Assembly: GCA_038526245.1 (NCBI GenBank)
Contig: JBCBGZ010000008.1
Location: forward strand, 1 to 64,000
DNA length: 64,000 nt
Direction: 5' to 3'
Source: UBA5336 sp038526245
GTDB taxonomy: Bacteria; Pseudomonadota; Alphaproteobacteria; Caulobacterales; Hyphomonadaceae
Of this stretch, positions 17,192 to 25,573 are shown piece by piece (position 1 is the first letter of the stretch; the number at the start of each line of letters is the position of its first letter). Below the pieces are notes generated by a model. The model ran no database searches, was not told the origin of the DNA, and was given only the letters and a program-made list of their open reading frames with translations. The translations under genes were made by a program, and so were the position numbers.

Positions 17192-18220
17192 ATGCGGTTA
17201 CCGGTTGTTTCAGCTATTGCAGTTGTTTTTTTCATGGGCGCCGCGAGCGCTGATCAAGATACAGATACGACCTTCAATGCCGCCGTCTTGGCTTGTTTGG
17301 AGCAAGACTGCGCTGCCGCTGAAAACTTGGTTGATACCTTAGAGCCTGGCTCAACTCGGGACCTCCTCGCCGCGTGGACGCGTTGGAACGACAAACCGAA
17401 CCGAAGCTCTCGTCAACGCCGACTCGACCGTGAACTCCGCGACATCGTAGATACTTCGCCAACGGTTCTGTCGACCGCAGCCTTTCGAACCAGATATGAA
17501 TACGATTTTGCAACGCGAGACTGGGCGCGAGCTTTCGAAACGGCAGGAGAAGCGGCAGACCATTTTGAGCCGCCTGAAGAGATCGGCCTAAACGAAGCTT
17601 GGGCGCGTGCTCGGATGGCTGAAATCATTTCAGATGTTCAGCGCGGGAACATAAGGCGGCCTCGCTTGTTAATGGCCCATCTAACTGGGCGACTCTGGCA
17701 GGACAGAACTATAGCGCTTACAGACGACGGCAGTATTCCAGATTGGATAGTTCCACTTTTTTGGGAAACTGTTGCCTGGGACAAAGTCTTGAGAGTTCGC
17801 GGGGAAGGCTTTTTTGCCAGAGGTCAGGCTCGAGAGCAGGACATCTCAGCGATTTATAACAGCTACGGACTAAACGCCGATGGTTTTCCACCGCTTGCAG
17901 CGACGCGTGATACTCTGCCGTTTTGCGAAGCCGAGTTTTCTTCTCGCTTGGAGCCAACGGCCGACGAGCTTCGAGAACTCGGCGATCAGGCGAGATATGG
18001 GGCAGTAATTTTGGGTTATGACCTAGAAGCTGGAAGGCCCAGAAATGTGGAAGTGCTCAGTGCTGTTCCGAATGAAATATTTGATGATATCGCCACACGC
18101 CAACTAGAGAACTCATCCTTTGTCCCGGATATCGAGCGCAATGAAATTCCATGCCAGCTGGACGGCGCGAACTTCACGACATACTACACCTACTCGACTG
18201 ATTACTTCTCAAAGAACTAG
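17192..18220 (+). CDS. secreted protein with TonB-C-like domain (paralogue B, low GC)
   Basis: 342-residue exported protein, a diverged paralogue of the preceding gene. Start at ATG 17192 behind GAAAGGA; the signal is MRLPVVSAIAVVFFMGAASA. Seen: the same plan of a helical N-terminal part with RDLLAAWTRWNDKPNRSSR matching the DWNGDPKRSTRRALD stretch of paralogue A, and a C-terminal domain with LPFCEAEFSSRL, RYGAVILGYDLEAGRPRNV and EVLSAVPNEIF. Composition is clearly lower in G+C than its neighbours (17701-17760 has 27 of 60 G/C; 16381-16440 in paralogue A has 37 of 60), and the leader before it is AT-rich. That could mean relaxed selection or exchange with another lineage. Function unknown. 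Confidence 0.7.
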   Translation: MRLPVVSAIAVVFFMGAASADQDTDTTFNAAVLACLEQDCAAAENLVDTLEPGSTRDLLAAWTRWNDKPNRSSRQRRLDRELRDIVDTSPTVLSTAAFRTRYEYDFATRDWARAFETAGEAADHFEPPEEIGLNEAWARARMAEIISDVQRGNIRRPRLLMAHLTGRLWQDRTIALTDDGSIPDWIVPLFWETVAWDKVLRVRGEGFFARGQAREQDISAIYNSYGLNADGFPPLAATRDTLPFCEAEFSSRLEPTADELRELGDQARYGAVILGYDLEAGRPRNVEVLSAVPNEIFDDIATRQLENSSFVPDIERNEIPCQLDGANFTTYYTYSTDYFSKN

Positions 18221-18236
18221 TGTATCGGTGTCTCGT

Positions 18237-18267
18237 GTCACACCAATTTCACTTGACGCTAACGTCA
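18237..18267 (+). repeat. 31-bp imperfect direct repeat, copy 2
   Basis: Same pattern as copy 1 at 17064 and at the same 17-base distance from the preceding stop codon. In this copy the right half is a dyad, TGACG-CTAA-CGTCA, and it lies about 160 bases before cspA, so a regulatory role for the next gene is an alternative to plain duplication. Confidence 0.6.
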
Positions 18268-18298
18268 TGCTGTGAGCCTTACATGCTTATCGAATACG

Positions 18299-18331
18299 GT
18301 CGGTTCGAATGCCAAGACCCGTCGAACCGAC
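18299..18331 (+). promoter_or_regulatory. strong hairpin in cspA leader (1)
   Basis: Ten-bp perfect stem GTCGGTTCGA / TCGAACCGAC with a 13-base loop, about 95 bases before the cspA start and without a T-run, so not a terminator. Cold-shock genes often have long structured leaders (known); this is a candidate element of that kind. Confidence 0.45.
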
Positions 18332-18374
18332 GGCCCTGACTTCCCACCCCACCGTAAGCGAGACCCTCGTGACC

Positions 18375-18391
18375 GCCCACACGGTGTGGGC
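18375..18391 (+). promoter_or_regulatory. strong hairpin in cspA leader (2)
   Basis: Seven-bp stem GCCCACA / TGTGGGC with a three-base loop (CGG), ending 35 bases before the cspA ATG and shortly before the GGAAGGG ribosome site. Together with the stem at 18299 it makes a structured leader. Confidence 0.45.
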
Positions 18392-18426
18392 AGCATGGCG
18401 CGAGATATCTACGGAAGGGTCCCCAA

Positions 18427-18636
18427 ATGGCGACCGGCAAAGTCAAGTGGTTCAACGATCAAAAGGGCTATGGATTCATCAAGCCCGATGATGGTGGTTC
18501 CGATATTTTCGTTCACATCTCCGCTGTTGAGCGCTCGGGTCTGCGTTCGCTCCAGGAAGATCAGGCGATCCAGTACGAGCTCTACACAGATGAGCGCCGC
18601 AACAAGACATCCGCTGTGGACCTGAAAGTCCTTTAA
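18427..18636 (+). CDS. cspA: cold-shock protein
   Basis: Single cold-shock domain, 69 residues, an RNA/ssDNA-binding protein that melts mRNA structure. Seen: MATGKVKWFNDQKGYGFIKP with RNP1 (KGYGFI) and RNP2 (DIFVHI), then ISAVERSGLRSLQEDQ, the usual third strand and loop. GGAAGGG lies 7 bases before the ATG. The roughly 200-base region before it holds two strong hairpins, and a terminator follows at 18711. The symbol marks the family, not orthology with E. coli cspA. Confidence 0.96.
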   Translation: MATGKVKWFNDQKGYGFIKPDDGGSDIFVHISAVERSGLRSLQEDQAIQYELYTDERRNKTSAVDLKVL

Positions 18637-18650
18637 GCAATCTGACTTGT

Positions 18651-18683
18651 AAGCCGGGGGTGACAAAGCGAGCGCCCCGGCTT
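18651..18683 (+). other. hairpin after cspA without T-run
   Basis: Nine-bp stem AAGCCGGGG / CCCCGGCTT with a 15-base loop, 14 bases after the cspA stop. No T-run follows; it may protect the mRNA 3' end, with the real terminator 30 bases further on. Confidence 0.4.
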
Positions 18684-18710
18684 ATATCGACAACAAGTCG
18701 AAACATATCG

Positions 18711-18746
18711 GCGGCGGTTCCGGACACGGGGCCGCCGCTTTTGTTT
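18711..18746 (+). terminator. intrinsic terminator of cspA
   Basis: Seven-bp stem GCGGCGG / CCGCCGC, loop of 14 bases, followed by TTTTGTTT. It lies 75 bases after cspA and just before rimP, so rimP-nusA starts as a new unit or by read-through. Confidence 0.7.
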
Positions 18747-18768
18747 ACCCGGAAACGCAGCTCGCTCC

Positions 18769-19368
18769 ATGATTGCACAGTCACAGCAAGAACAACGTAT
18801 CCTAGCCCTCGCCGAGCCGGTTGCGGCTGGTCTGGGGCTCGATATCGTGCGGGTGCGGATCACGGGCGGTCGCCGTCCCGGGGTCCAGATCATGGTCGAT
18901 CGAACCGGCGGCGCGCTGGCCGATGTTGAGGATTGCACCAATCTGTCGCGCGCGCTCTCACCAGTGTTCGACGTCGAAGATCCGGTTTCCGGCGCCTATA
19001 TGCTCGAGGTCTCAACGCCCGGCATAGACCGGCCCCTGACGCGGCCGGGAGATTTTGCGGCCTGGGAAGGGCATCTGGCGAAGATCGAGCTGGCCATGCC
19101 GCTGGATGGTCAGCGCCGTTTCCGCGGTATCATCCTCGGTGAAGACGAGGCGGGGGTGCACATTGAGCTGGAGGGCGAGGTCGAATTGACGGCCCAGGTG
19201 CATGAGATGACCAAGGCCAGCCTGCTGCTGACCGATGAATTGATAGAGGCGGCCCGCCATCGCGGAGGCCTGCCGCCCCAACCCGATGAAGACGGTTTTG
19301 ACGGCCTTGAGCTGGACGAAACCGAAGATGACACAGACGATAGCGAGCAAAGTGGAGCCGCCCAATGA
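18769..19368 (+). CDS. rimP: ribosome maturation factor RimP
   Basis: Needed for 30S assembly. 199 residues. Seen: GLGLDIVRVRITGGRRPGVQ and the following VQIMVDR, then DCTNLSRALSPVFDVED and the motif YMLEVSTPGIDRPLTRPGDF, all diagnostic. An acidic C-terminal tail of about 35 residues (DELETEDDTDD-like) is added. The stop overlaps the nusA start by four bases. First gene of the conserved rimP-nusA-ylxR-infB cluster. Confidence 0.96.
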   Translation: MIAQSQQEQRILALAEPVAAGLGLDIVRVRITGGRRPGVQIMVDRTGGALADVEDCTNLSRALSPVFDVEDPVSGAYMLEVSTPGIDRPLTRPGDFAAWEGHLAKIELAMPLDGQRRFRGIILGEDEAGVHIELEGEVELTAQVHEMTKASLLLTDELIEAARHRGGLPPQPDEDGFDGLELDETEDDTDDSEQSGAAQ

Positions 19369-21203
19369 GTACCGTCGGCGTATCAGCCAACCGCCTGGAA
19401 ATCCTGCAGATTGCGAAGGCCGTTGCAGAAGAAAAAGCGATCGACAAGACGATTGTCATCGAGGCTATGCAGGAAGCTATCGAGAAAGCTGCCAAGTCCC
19501 GCTACGGCCAGGAGCATGATATACGCGCCCTGATCGACCCGGAGACAGGCGAGCAGACGCTGATGCGGGTTCAGACCGTCGTGGCTGACGTGGACATTGA
19601 GGATGAGACCCAACAGATCACGATCACCGACGCGCAAAAGATCGACGCTGATCTCGAAATTGGAGACGAAATCACTGAAGAGCTGCCGCCGTTTGATTTC
19701 GGCCGTGTCGCGGCCCAGACGGCGAAACAGGTCATCATGCAAAAAGTGCGCGACGCCGAACGCGAGCGCCAGTTCAATGAATTCAAGGACCGCGAGGGCG
19801 AGATCATCAACGGGATCGTCAAGCGCGTTGAGTATGGCCACGTGATCGTAGATCTTGGCCGCGCTGAAGGCATTATTCGCCGCAATGACGGCATTCCCCG
19901 CGAAAACTTTCAGACGAATGACCGCGTGCGCGCCTACCTTTACAAAGTGAGCCGTGAGGTGAAAGGCCCGCAGATCTTCCTGTCGCGCGCCCATCCGGAC
20001 TTCATGGTCAAGCTCTTCGCCCAGGAAGTGCCTGAGGTTTATGAGGGCGTCATCGAGATCAAGGCGTGCGCACGCGATGCGGGGTCGCGGGCCAAGATTG
20101 GTGTTTTCTCCAATGACAACTCCATCGACCCGGTCGGTGCCTGTGTTGGTATGCGAGGCGCGCGCGTACAAGCGGTCGTGTCCGAGCTCTCGGGCGAGAA
20201 GATCGACATCATTCCGTGGAGCCATGACGACGCAACATTCATCGTAAATGCGCTCCAGCCTGCGGAAGTTTCGAAAGTGGTGCTCGACGAAGAAGAAGAG
20301 CGCGTGGAAGTGGTGGTCGCCGATGACCAGTTCCCCCTCGCCATCGGTCGTCGCGGCCAGAATGTACGACTGGCATCGCAGCTTACGAGCTGGCAGATTG
20401 ATCTGATCACCGAGACATCGGATTCCGAGCGCTACCAGAAGGACTTCCAGGCGCGTACGGACCTCTTCATGCAGGCTTTGGATGCTGACGAAACACTCGC
20501 ACAGCTTCTGGCCTCGGAAGGTTTTGAGACCGTTGAGGAGATTGCCTACGTCGCAGCCGAAGACTTCATGCAAATCGAGGGCTTCGACGAAGATGTCGCG
20601 TCCGAAATCCAGGAGCGCGCCCGGGAATACCTCGACAAGCTCGCCATCGAGCAAGATGCGCGTCGGCGTGAACTCGGCGTTGAAGACGCTGTCATGGAAC
20701 TGGAGGGCGTCACGCCAGCCTTTGCCGTGAAAATGGGCGAAGAAGGCATCAAGACCGTGGAAGATGTCGCCGGTCTCGTGCCCGACGATATCACGGGCTA
20801 TCGCGAGCCTGGGCCGGATGGGAAACCTGTTTGGGTGGACGGCATTCTGAAGAAGGGCGAAATGCGCAAGGATGATGCCCAGATCTTCATTATGAAGACA
20901 CGCGTGAAAGTCGGCTGGATCGAGCAGGCTGCACTGGATGAGCTTCAGGCCCAGATGGCGGCAGACCAACTCGGTGTGGAAATGAACCTCACCGATGAAG
21001 AAAAGGCCCTGCTGGCCTTGGGTGAGTTGGGCTCTGGCGAAGGTGATGCGCCAAGCGCAGACGACGTGTTCTCCGACGCGGGCAGCGACGGGGACGTCGA
21101 GATCAGCGATGCTGACCTGGAGGCTGCGGCTGAAGCCCTGGACCTCGACCTAGAGGCATTGGCCGATTTGGGGGAGGCGGACGATTCCGAAACGCCCCAA
21201 TGA
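19365..21203 (+). CDS. nusA: transcription termination/antitermination factor NusA
   Basis: RNA-polymerase-binding elongation factor. 612 residues. Seen: the N-terminal polymerase-binding domain (1-135), an S1 domain around GIVKRVEYGHVIVDLGRAEG, two KH domains with DPVGACVGMRGARVQAVV and PLAIGRRGQNVRLASQL, then two helix-hairpin-helix-like acidic repeats (SEGFETVEEIAYV and ELEGVTPAFAVKMGEEGI) as in alphaproteobacterial NusA. The last 90 residues are strongly acidic. Starts in a four-base overlap with rimP. A 528-codon open frame on the opposite strand is a codon-bias shadow. Confidence 0.97.
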   Translation: MSTVGVSANRLEILQIAKAVAEEKAIDKTIVIEAMQEAIEKAAKSRYGQEHDIRALIDPETGEQTLMRVQTVVADVDIEDETQQITITDAQKIDADLEIGDEITEELPPFDFGRVAAQTAKQVIMQKVRDAERERQFNEFKDREGEIINGIVKRVEYGHVIVDLGRAEGIIRRNDGIPRENFQTNDRVRAYLYKVSREVKGPQIFLSRAHPDFMVKLFAQEVPEVYEGVIEIKACARDAGSRAKIGVFSNDNSIDPVGACVGMRGARVQAVVSELSGEKIDIIPWSHDDATFIVNALQPAEVSKVVLDEEEERVEVVVADDQFPLAIGRRGQNVRLASQLTSWQIDLITETSDSERYQKDFQARTDLFMQALDADETLAQLLASEGFETVEEIAYVAAEDFMQIEGFDEDVASEIQERAREYLDKLAIEQDARRRELGVEDAVMELEGVTPAFAVKMGEEGIKTVEDVAGLVPDDITGYREPGPDGKPVWVDGILKKGEMRKDDAQIFIMKTRVKVGWIEQAALDELQAQMAADQLGVEMNLTDEEKALLALGELGSGEGDAPSADDVFSDAGSDGDVEISDADLEAAAEALDLDLEALADLGEADDSETPQ

Positions 21204-21849
21204 TCGGTCGACGGGGCCTGAGCGCCTAACGTCAAAGACAGCCTCGCCTGAACGTGAATGCGCGGTGACGCGTGAGGTGCGCCCGCAATCGGAGATGATC
21301 CGGTTTGTGCGCGCGCCGGACGGCGTCGTTGTGCCGGATGTTGCCGGTAAGCTGCCGGGTCGTGGCGTTTGGGTCAGCGCTCAGCGAGAGTGTCTGAACA
21401 AGGCTGTTGCCAAAGACGCTTTCTCAAGGCGGTTCAAAGCAAAGTCCAAGGCCGATGAGGCGCTTGCCGACACCGTTGAGGCGTTGTTGCTCCAGCGCTG
21501 CGTTGCCTTGTTCGGGCTGGCCAGGAAGTCGGGCCGGCTCGTTACCGGCTTTGACCAGGTGCGCGCCAGTCTGAAAAAGGCAAAGCCAGCCTGGTTGATA
21601 GAGGCCAGTGATGGCGCGAAGGATGGGCGGACGAAGGTGTATTCCCTCGCAAAAGCCTTATATGGAGATGTAGAGGTCGCCGGCGCACTGTCGTCGGCTG
21701 AATTGGGCATGGCCTTGGGGCGCGAGGGTGTGATACACGCTCTGCTTCAACCCGGCCCTATGGTGAACAGCTGGACTGTTGCCTACGGGCGGCTGAAAGG
21801 GTTTCGGCTTTCGCCTGAAGATCACTGGTTCTCGGCTGGCGATCCTTGA
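21184..21849 (+). CDS. ylxR: YlxR (DUF448) / L7Ae-like RNA-binding protein, likely ATT start
   Basis: RNA-binding protein of the nusA-infB operon with an N-terminal YlxR domain and a C-terminal L7Ae-like half (ALFGLARKSGRLVTGFDQV). The YlxR motif PERECAVTREVRPQSEMIRF starts six codons before the first usual start codon (GTG 21265), so the true start must be upstream. In that frame, open back to a stop at 21151, there is no ATG, GTG or TTG; the best candidate is ATT at 21184, six bases after GGGGAGG. This gives 221 residues and an overlap of 20 bases with nusA. ATT at 21166 and ACG at 21181 are alternatives; GTG 21265 would truncate the domain to 194 residues. Confidence 0.85.
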   Translation: MPKRPNDRSTGPERLTSKTASPERECAVTREVRPQSEMIRFVRAPDGVVVPDVAGKLPGRGVWVSAQRECLNKAVAKDAFSRRFKAKSKADEALADTVEALLLQRCVALFGLARKSGRLVTGFDQVRASLKKAKPAWLIEASDGAKDGRTKVYSLAKALYGDVEVAGALSSAELGMALGREGVIHALLQPGPMVNSWTVAYGRLKGFRLSPEDHWFSAGDP

Positions 21850-21900
21850 TGGCAATCCGGTCCGCATGGTGCGGACTGGGAAACTAAGTAATTGGTGCGG

Positions 21901-24471
21901 ATGAGCGACACGAAAGATACAGGCGGGCGTAAACCCCTAACGACTTCCCGGGGATCGGGCACGGTGAAGCAGAGCTTCAGCCACGGCCGATCCAAGCAAG
22001 TGGAGGTCGTGAAGAAGAAAAAGCGCGTAGTGACCCCAAGCGGATCAGGCGGTGGAAACCGTTCTGGTGGCGGGGCTGGCGCTGGGTCTTCTGCGAAGGG
22101 GACTGGCGGAAGTGGTCCGTCCAAGCTCGCCGCTATGGCTAAAAAGCTCGGCATCACAGAGGCGGAGCTGCTCGCCCGCCAGAAGGTGCTGCTGCAGCGT
22201 AAAGCGCAGGAAGAGGCCCGTAAGGCCGAGGTCGATAAGACCAAGGAAGCCCAGGCCCGCCTGCGTGAAGAGCAGAACAAGAAAGTCCAGGAAGCCAAGG
22301 AGCGCGAAGAAGCCGAAGCCCGTCGCAAGGCCGAGGAAGAGCGCAAGCGCCTTGAAGAGCTGGAAGCCAAGAAGCGCGAAGCTGAAAAGCCCCGCGGAAA
22401 TCGTGGAAAACCGGCCGCTGGCCGTGCCGACGATCCCGTTGCTCCGCCAGACCCATCCTCACTGGAAGCGGCCGGCGGCCGGGTAAAGCGTGGTAAGAGT
22501 GCTGCGCGCGGAGACGACCGTGAACGCCAGGGTGGAGGACGCTCGCGCGGCGGATCGGAGCGCCGGCGCGGTAAACTGACGATTGCGGCTGCTCTGGGAG
22601 ATGATGGTGATCGCCAGCGTTCGCTAGCGTCTGTGAAACGGGCTCGTGAACGCGAGCGCGAACGGCGCCAGTCCGGTGGAAGCGATGGCGGGGAGAAGGT
22701 CTCCGTCGAGGTCACGCTCCCAGAAACCATCACACTGCAGGACCTTGCGGGCCGCATGAAAGAGCGCGTCGGCGACGTGGTGAAATTCATGATGCAGCAG
22801 GGCGAGATGATGCGTGGAAACGACATCATCGATGCGGACACCGCTGAACTGATCGCCACCGAGTTTGGCCACACGGTGAAACGTGTGTCTGAGTCTGATG
22901 TTGAAATCGGACTTGAGGGCGAAGTCGACGAAGAGGCCGATCTGAAGCCTCGCGCCCCGGTCGTAACCATTATGGGCCATGTCGACCATGGGAAGACATC
23001 CCTGCTGGACGCCATGCGTGAGACCGATGTGGTCTCCGGCGAAGCAGGCGGGATTACCCAGCATATCGGCGCCTACCAGGTGAGCGACTCTGACGGCAAG
23101 AAAATCACCTTCATTGATACGCCTGGCCACGCTGCGTTCTCATCCATGCGAGCGCGCGGTGCGAACGTTACCGACATCGTTATTCTCGTTGTCGCCGCAG
23201 ACGATGGTGTGATGCCCCAGACGATTGAGGCGATCAATCACGCTAAGGCGGCCGAAGTGCCGATCATTGTTGCGGTCAACAAGATCGATAAAGCCGATTC
23301 CAAGCCCCAGAATGTGTTGACGGAACTTCTCCAGCACGATCTCCAGGTTGAGGCCATGGGCGGTGAGGTCCAGGCCGTGGAAGTCTCGGCCCTGAAAAAG
23401 ACCAATCTGGACGGCTTGTCTGAGGCGATTGCCCTTCAGGCAGAACTCCTGGAACTCACGGCGAACCCAGACCGGGACGCCGATGGCAATGTCATTGAAA
23501 GCCAGCTCGACAAGGGTCGTGGACCAGTCGCAACGGTTCTGGTTCGACGGGGCACTCTGAAACGCGGCGACATTGTCGTGGCCGGAACCCAATGGGGCAA
23601 GGTGCGTGCGCTGAACAATGAGCGTGGCAAACAGGTCAAAGAGGCTGGCCCTGCGGTTCCGGTTGAAGTGCTTGGCCTCGACGGTGCGCCTGAGCCCGGT
23701 GAACCATTCTACGTGGTCGACAATGAAGCCCGCGCCCGTGAGATTACCGAATATCGGATACGTCAGAAGCGTCAGGTGGCTGGCAAGGCCTCTGCAGCGG
23801 CGCGCGCTTCCCTCGATCAGCTGATGAACAAGCTGAAGGACGGCGCTGTCGAAGCGAAGGAACTTCCCCTCGTCGTGAAGGCCGACACACAGGGATCTGT
23901 GGAGGCGATTTCCCAGTCCGTGGAGAAGATTTCCACCGAAGAGGTGAAAGCGACCGCGATCCACGGCGCCGTGGGTGGTATCTCGGAGTCAGATGTGCTT
24001 CTGGCCCAGTCTTCGGGCGCGCCAATCATCGCCTTTAACGTTCGTGCCAATAAACAGGCCCGCGACCTGGCGGAAAAGGAAGGCGTCGAGATTCGCTACT
24101 ACTCGATCATCTATAATCTGATCGATGACGTGAAGGACGCCTTGTCAGGTATGCTCGCACCAGAGCAGCGCGAGAGCTTCATCGGTTACGCCGAGATCCT
24201 GGAAGTGTTCAACATCACGAAAGTTGGCAAAGTGGCCGGCTGCCGGGTTACCGAAGGTGTGGTCAAACGCGGTTGCGGGGTTCGCCTTCTGCGCGACGAT
24301 GTGGTGATCCACGAGGGTAAGCTGAAAACACTCAAACGCTTCAAGGACGAAGTGGCTGAAGTGTCTTCCGGCATGGAATGCGGCATGGCGTTCGAGCGCT
24401 ATGAAGACATTCGCGAGGGTGACCGCATCGAGTGCTTCACCGTCGAAGAAATCGCCCGAACACTCGACTAG
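21901..24471 (+). CDS. infB: translation initiation factor IF-2
   Basis: GTPase that positions initiator tRNA on the 30S subunit. 856 residues. Seen: the alphaproteobacterial N-terminus MSDTKDTGGRKPL followed by TVKQSFSHGRSKQVEVV, a long charged coiled-coil-like region (90-170) and an Arg/Gly-rich segment, then the G domain with GHVDHGKTSLLD (359-370), DTPGHAAF, NKID and SALKK, and domains II-IV ending IECFTVEEIARTLD. The ATG at 21901 is chosen over a TTG nine bases earlier by family N-terminus. Its stop overlaps the convergent truB stop by four bases. Confidence 0.97.
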   Translation: MSDTKDTGGRKPLTTSRGSGTVKQSFSHGRSKQVEVVKKKKRVVTPSGSGGGNRSGGGAGAGSSAKGTGGSGPSKLAAMAKKLGITEAELLARQKVLLQRKAQEEARKAEVDKTKEAQARLREEQNKKVQEAKEREEAEARRKAEEERKRLEELEAKKREAEKPRGNRGKPAAGRADDPVAPPDPSSLEAAGGRVKRGKSAARGDDRERQGGGRSRGGSERRRGKLTIAAALGDDGDRQRSLASVKRARERERERRQSGGSDGGEKVSVEVTLPETITLQDLAGRMKERVGDVVKFMMQQGEMMRGNDIIDADTAELIATEFGHTVKRVSESDVEIGLEGEVDEEADLKPRAPVVTIMGHVDHGKTSLLDAMRETDVVSGEAGGITQHIGAYQVSDSDGKKITFIDTPGHAAFSSMRARGANVTDIVILVVAADDGVMPQTIEAINHAKAAEVPIIVAVNKIDKADSKPQNVLTELLQHDLQVEAMGGEVQAVEVSALKKTNLDGLSEAIALQAELLELTANPDRDADGNVIESQLDKGRGPVATVLVRRGTLKRGDIVVAGTQWGKVRALNNERGKQVKEAGPAVPVEVLGLDGAPEPGEPFYVVDNEARAREITEYRIRQKRQVAGKASAAARASLDQLMNKLKDGAVEAKELPLVVKADTQGSVEAISQSVEKISTEEVKATAIHGAVGGISESDVLLAQSSGAPIIAFNVRANKQARDLAEKEGVEIRYYSIIYNLIDDVKDALSGMLAPEQRESFIGYAEILEVFNITKVGKVAGCRVTEGVVKRGCGVRLLRDDVVIHEGKLKTLKRFKDEVAEVSSGMECGMAFERYEDIREGDRIECFTVEEIARTLD

Positions 24472-25409
24472 ACCTGAAATACCCGCGTCGGTTTGAATTG
24501 ACCGGCGCGGACCTCGCCCAGCGCCAACGCGGTTTCGCCATCCATCGCAACAGCCATGCGATCTTCCCGGTCTGAACGCAGGTCAGCTCGCCAGGCCTCG
24601 ACAGCATGGGGCAGGAGTTTCACGGTTCGGCCTTGCTTCAACAGGTTAGCATCGCCCGGCGCTAAATCTACTGGTGGCAAATTATCCAGCGCCGTTTCCA
24701 GCGGGAGCAGTGTTTCGCGGCGCTCGTTTAGGTCTTCTTTGGCCTCAAGCGCATCAGGCTGGATGGCATCTTCGAGCGTGAATTCACCCACGCGGATTCG
24801 GCGCAGGGCGCTGATATGGCCCTCGCACCCCAAGTCAAAGGCCAGGTCGCGCGCGAGCGCACGCACATAGAACCCCTTGCCCGTAATCACATGGATTTCC
24901 GTGTGATCCGCGTCCGGCATGTCGGTCACTTTCGCGTCGTGGATGGTGACCGGACGGCTTTCCAGCTCGAAACTCTCCCCGTCCCGCGCCAGGTCATAGG
25001 CGCGTTCGCCATTCACTTTGATGGCGGAGAATTTCGGAGGAACCTGCTCAATCTCACCGCGATAGGCTTCCAGCGCGGCTTCAACCTGGTCCACTGTAGG
25101 GCGAGCATTGGAGGTGGCGATGGTCTCGCCTTCCTTATCCTGGCTGTCTGTCGACGTGCCCCACTCGATGGTGAAGACGTACTCTTTTTCCGCATCCATG
25201 GCCCAGGCGGACGTTTTCGTCGCTTCTCCGAAGGCGATCGGGAGAATGCCGGATGCCAGTGGATCCAGCGTGCCTCCATGTCCGGCTTTCTGGGCGTTGA
25301 GCAGGCGTTTTGTCAGGCCCACAGCCTGGGTGGATGTCATGTCCAGAGGCTTGTCGAGGACGAGCCAGCCATGAACGGGATCACCTTTGCGCTTGCGCTG
25401 CCGAGCCAT
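24468..25409 (-). CDS. truB: tRNA pseudouridine(55) synthase
   Basis: Makes pseudouridine 55 in the T-loop of tRNAs. 313 residues. Seen: GWLVLDKPLDMTSTQAV, the catalytic Asp49 in AGHGGTLDPLASGILPI, QVPPKFSAIKVNGERAYDLAR, and GKGFYVRALARDLAFDLG. Start at 25409 behind AAAGG. In most alphaproteobacteria truB lies after infB-rbfA on the same strand with rpsO next (known); here it is inverted, tail to tail with infB, and neither rbfA nor rpsO is next to it. Confidence 0.96.
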   Translation of the reverse strand: MARQRKRKGDPVHGWLVLDKPLDMTSTQAVGLTKRLLNAQKAGHGGTLDPLASGILPIAFGEATKTSAWAMDAEKEYVFTIEWGTSTDSQDKEGETIATSNARPTVDQVEAALEAYRGEIEQVPPKFSAIKVNGERAYDLARDGESFELESRPVTIHDAKVTDMPDADHTEIHVITGKGFYVRALARDLAFDLGCEGHISALRRIRVGEFTLEDAIQPDALEAKEDLNERRETLLPLETALDNLPPVDLAPGDANLLKQGRTVKLLPHAVEAWRADLRSDREDRMAVAMDGETALALGEVRAGQFKPTRVFQV

Positions 25410-25508
25410 GGAATTGCCTTTCTGTGCCGTGCCGCGTGGGTCGAACACGTCGGCGGCTGCATATTGAGGGGGGCCGTATCCCGCATTCTGCGACTATTGG
25501 CAAGGCAA

Positions 25509-25541
25509 CAAAAAAGCCGCCCGACAGACTGCCGGACGGCT
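25509..25541 (-). terminator. intrinsic terminator after the DUF2853 gene
   Basis: On the minus strand AGCCGTCCG / CGGGCGGCT form a nine-bp stem (one G-T pair) with a nine-base loop and a run of six T. It lies 33 bases after the DUF2853 stop and separates it from truB. Confidence 0.8.
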
Positions 25542-25573
25542 TCGATTGCATATCGTCTCGACTGGGCCGGAGG

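Noticed and set aside
19383..20969. 528-codon open frame opposite nusA
   Set aside because: Exact antisense of a gene with certain homology; GC-rich third positions open the opposite frame. No ribosome site or family motif.
21822..23015. 397-codon Ser/Arg/Pro-rich frame opposite infB
   Set aside because: Reverse reading of the charged IF-2 N-terminal repeats; low complexity only.
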